Origin: Pararoseomonas sp. SCSIO 73927
Lineage (GTDB): Bacteria > Pseudomonadota > Alphaproteobacteria > Acetobacterales > Acetobacteraceae
Direction: 5' to 3'
DNA length: 64,000 nt
Assembly: GCF_037040815.1 (NCBI RefSeq)
Contig: NZ_CP146232.1
Coordinates: forward strand, 124,001-188,000
The translations under genes and the position numbers were made by a program. Below are positions 63,225-64,000 of this stretch, in pieces. Below the pieces are notes generated by a model. It did no database searches and had not been told where the DNA came from. It saw only the letters and a list, made by a program, of their open reading frames with translations. Numbering within the stretch: position 1 is the stretch's first letter; each line of letters starts with the position of its first letter.

Positions 63225-64000
63225 GCCGCGGCCTTCTCGTCCAGGGCGGCGAAGCTGCTGCCCTCCTCTGCTAGGCGCACCAGCAGCGCGGCCGGCATCA
63301 GGCTCTCGTCGCCGCAGGCAGCGGAGAAGCCACGAAGGCGCTCGACGATGTGCTTCAGCCCCACCTGGTCGGCGTGGAACATCGGGCCGCCGGTCCAGGC
63401 GGGCCAGCCGTAGCCGTTGAGCCAGACGGTATCGATGTCCCCGGCCCGCGCCGCGATGCCCTCCTCCAGGATGCGCGCGCCCTCGTTGATCATGGGGAAG
63501 AGGAGGCGCTCGGTGATCTCCTCCCGCGGGATGGCGCGGCGGGTGACGCCCTGCTCCGCCGAGACGCGCTCGATGATTGCGACCACCTCCGGGTCCGGCG
63601 CGCCGGTGCGGCCGTCCGAGGAGTAGTCGTAGTAGCCCTTCTTCGTCTTCTGGCCGAGGCGCCCGGCCTCCACCAGCGCGTCGGCCACGGGGGCCTTCTT
63701 GCCGGTGGCCTGGCGGATGCGCCAGCCGATGTCGAGGCCCGCGAGGTCGCCCATGGCGAAGGGGCCCATGCGGAAGCCGAACGCGTTGAGGGCGGCGTCC
63801 ACCTCCTCCGGCCGCGCGCCCTCGATCAGCAGGCGCTCGGCCATGGCGGTGCGGCGGGCCAGCATGCGGTTGCCGATGAAGCCGTAGCAGACGCCGGAGA
63901 CCACCGGCACCTTCGCCAGCTTGCGGCCGATCTCCACGGCGGTGGCAAGGGCATCGGGCGCCGTCTCCTTCGCGCGCACCACCTCCAGCAGCTTCATCAC
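63221..64000 (-). CDS. 3-hydroxyacyl-CoA dehydrogenase / enoyl-CoA hydratase, C-terminal part (partial)
   Basis: The 3' part (about 259 codons) of a gene that enters from beyond base 64000. It covers the end of the NAD-binding domain (MKLLEVVRAKETAPDAL) and the 3HCDH C-terminal domains: GFIGNRMLARRTAMAERLLIEGA, GPFAMGDLAGLDIGW, KTKKGYYDY and, in the second copy, FPMINEGARILEEGIAARAGDID with GWPAWTGGPMFHAD. This matches the C-terminus of FadJ/FadB-type multifunctional fatty-oxidation enzymes; the hydratase domain would lie outside the window. The Met codons near 64000 are internal, not the start. Confidence 0.93.
   Translation of the reverse strand: MMKLLEVVRAKETAPDALATAVEIGRKLAKVPVVSGVCYGFIGNRMLARRTAMAERLLIEGARPEEVDAALNAFGFRMGPFAMGDLAGLDIGWRIRQATGKKAPVADALVEAGRLGQKTKKGYYDYSSDGRTGAPDPEVVAIIERVSAEQGVTRRAIPREEITERLLFPMINEGARILEEGIAARAGDIDTVWLNGYGWPAWTGGPMFHADQVGLKHIVERLRGFSAACGDESLMPAALLVRLAEEGSSFAALDEKAAA

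Overview
The window is about 70% GC by eye and densely packed with chromosomal genes of alphaproteobacterial type. The mdh, sucC-sucD and zapE neighbourhood, the sucA-sucB-lpd group, the ilvE-like/MarR/OmpR-regulator/kinase array and the uvrC-pgsA-moaD-moaE run together suggest a Rhodospirillales member, most likely Acetobacteraceae and close to Roseomonas. That placement is an inference from gene order, composition and protein flavour, not from a database search. I see no prophage, insertion sequence, CRISPR array or conjugative gene; this is mostly core genome with small accessory insertions.

Layout. 1-13 kb: rarA, a GFA-family protein, a cupin, inorganic pyrophosphatase, an exported MetX-like esterase, a tRNA with a CAU anticodon (probably Ile2), AsmA, an RluA-type pseudouridine synthase, a 2OG-Fe(II) oxygenase, a MATE exporter with its HxlR regulator, and a small stand-alone RTX protein. 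13-21 kb: lpd, an M50 protease with a second GFA protein, and sucB-sucA. 21-30 kb: a class IV aminotransferase, then a MarR / response regulator / histidine kinase operon, cysE, an M15 peptidase, ychF, a Na/Pi-cotransporter homologue, pth and rplY. 30-37 kb: a Bug-type solute-binding protein, an MFS exporter, a PRC-barrel protein, ilvE, and the peroxide-defence operon ahpC-ahpF-oxyR with a readable OxyR site and promoter. 37-44 kb: mdh, sucC-sucD and zapE, with two unrecognised small or basic proteins and a DUF2171 protein. 44-50 kb: a second Bug protein, thiC under a TPP riboswitch, two overlapping SDR genes, an MFS exporter and its divergent LysR regulator. 50-58 kb: a FolM-like reductase with folB, uvrC, pgsA, a lipoprotein, moaD-moaE, a polytopic membrane protein and a lytic transglycosylase. 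58-64 kb: a low-affinity iron permease homologue, a soluble PAS hybrid kinase, an SRPBCC-like protein, a cluster of perfect hairpins, and a PaaI thioesterase coupled to a 3-hydroxyacyl-CoA dehydrogenase that runs off the window.

How the genes work together. Much of the TCA cycle from 2-oxoglutarate to oxaloacetate is encoded here (sucA, sucB, lpd, sucC, sucD, mdh), with intrinsic terminators separating mdh from sucCD and sucCD from ahpCF. The peroxide operon appears autoregulated. The thiC leader combines a TPP riboswitch with a cUUCGg hairpin that covers the ribosome binding site.

No single locus stands out as an obviously new multi-gene system. The most unusual features are non-coding: short degenerate tandem arrays (12-16 bp units) at gene boundaries in at least six places, a run of four perfect hairpins in 240 bp, paired palindromic operators, and a 12-base G tract upstream of the cupin gene. 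Among proteins, the stand-alone RTX protein with a double-glycine-like N-terminus, the 58-residue S/Q-repeat plus amphipathic-helix protein, and the Arg/Ala-rich secreted protein are the least explained.
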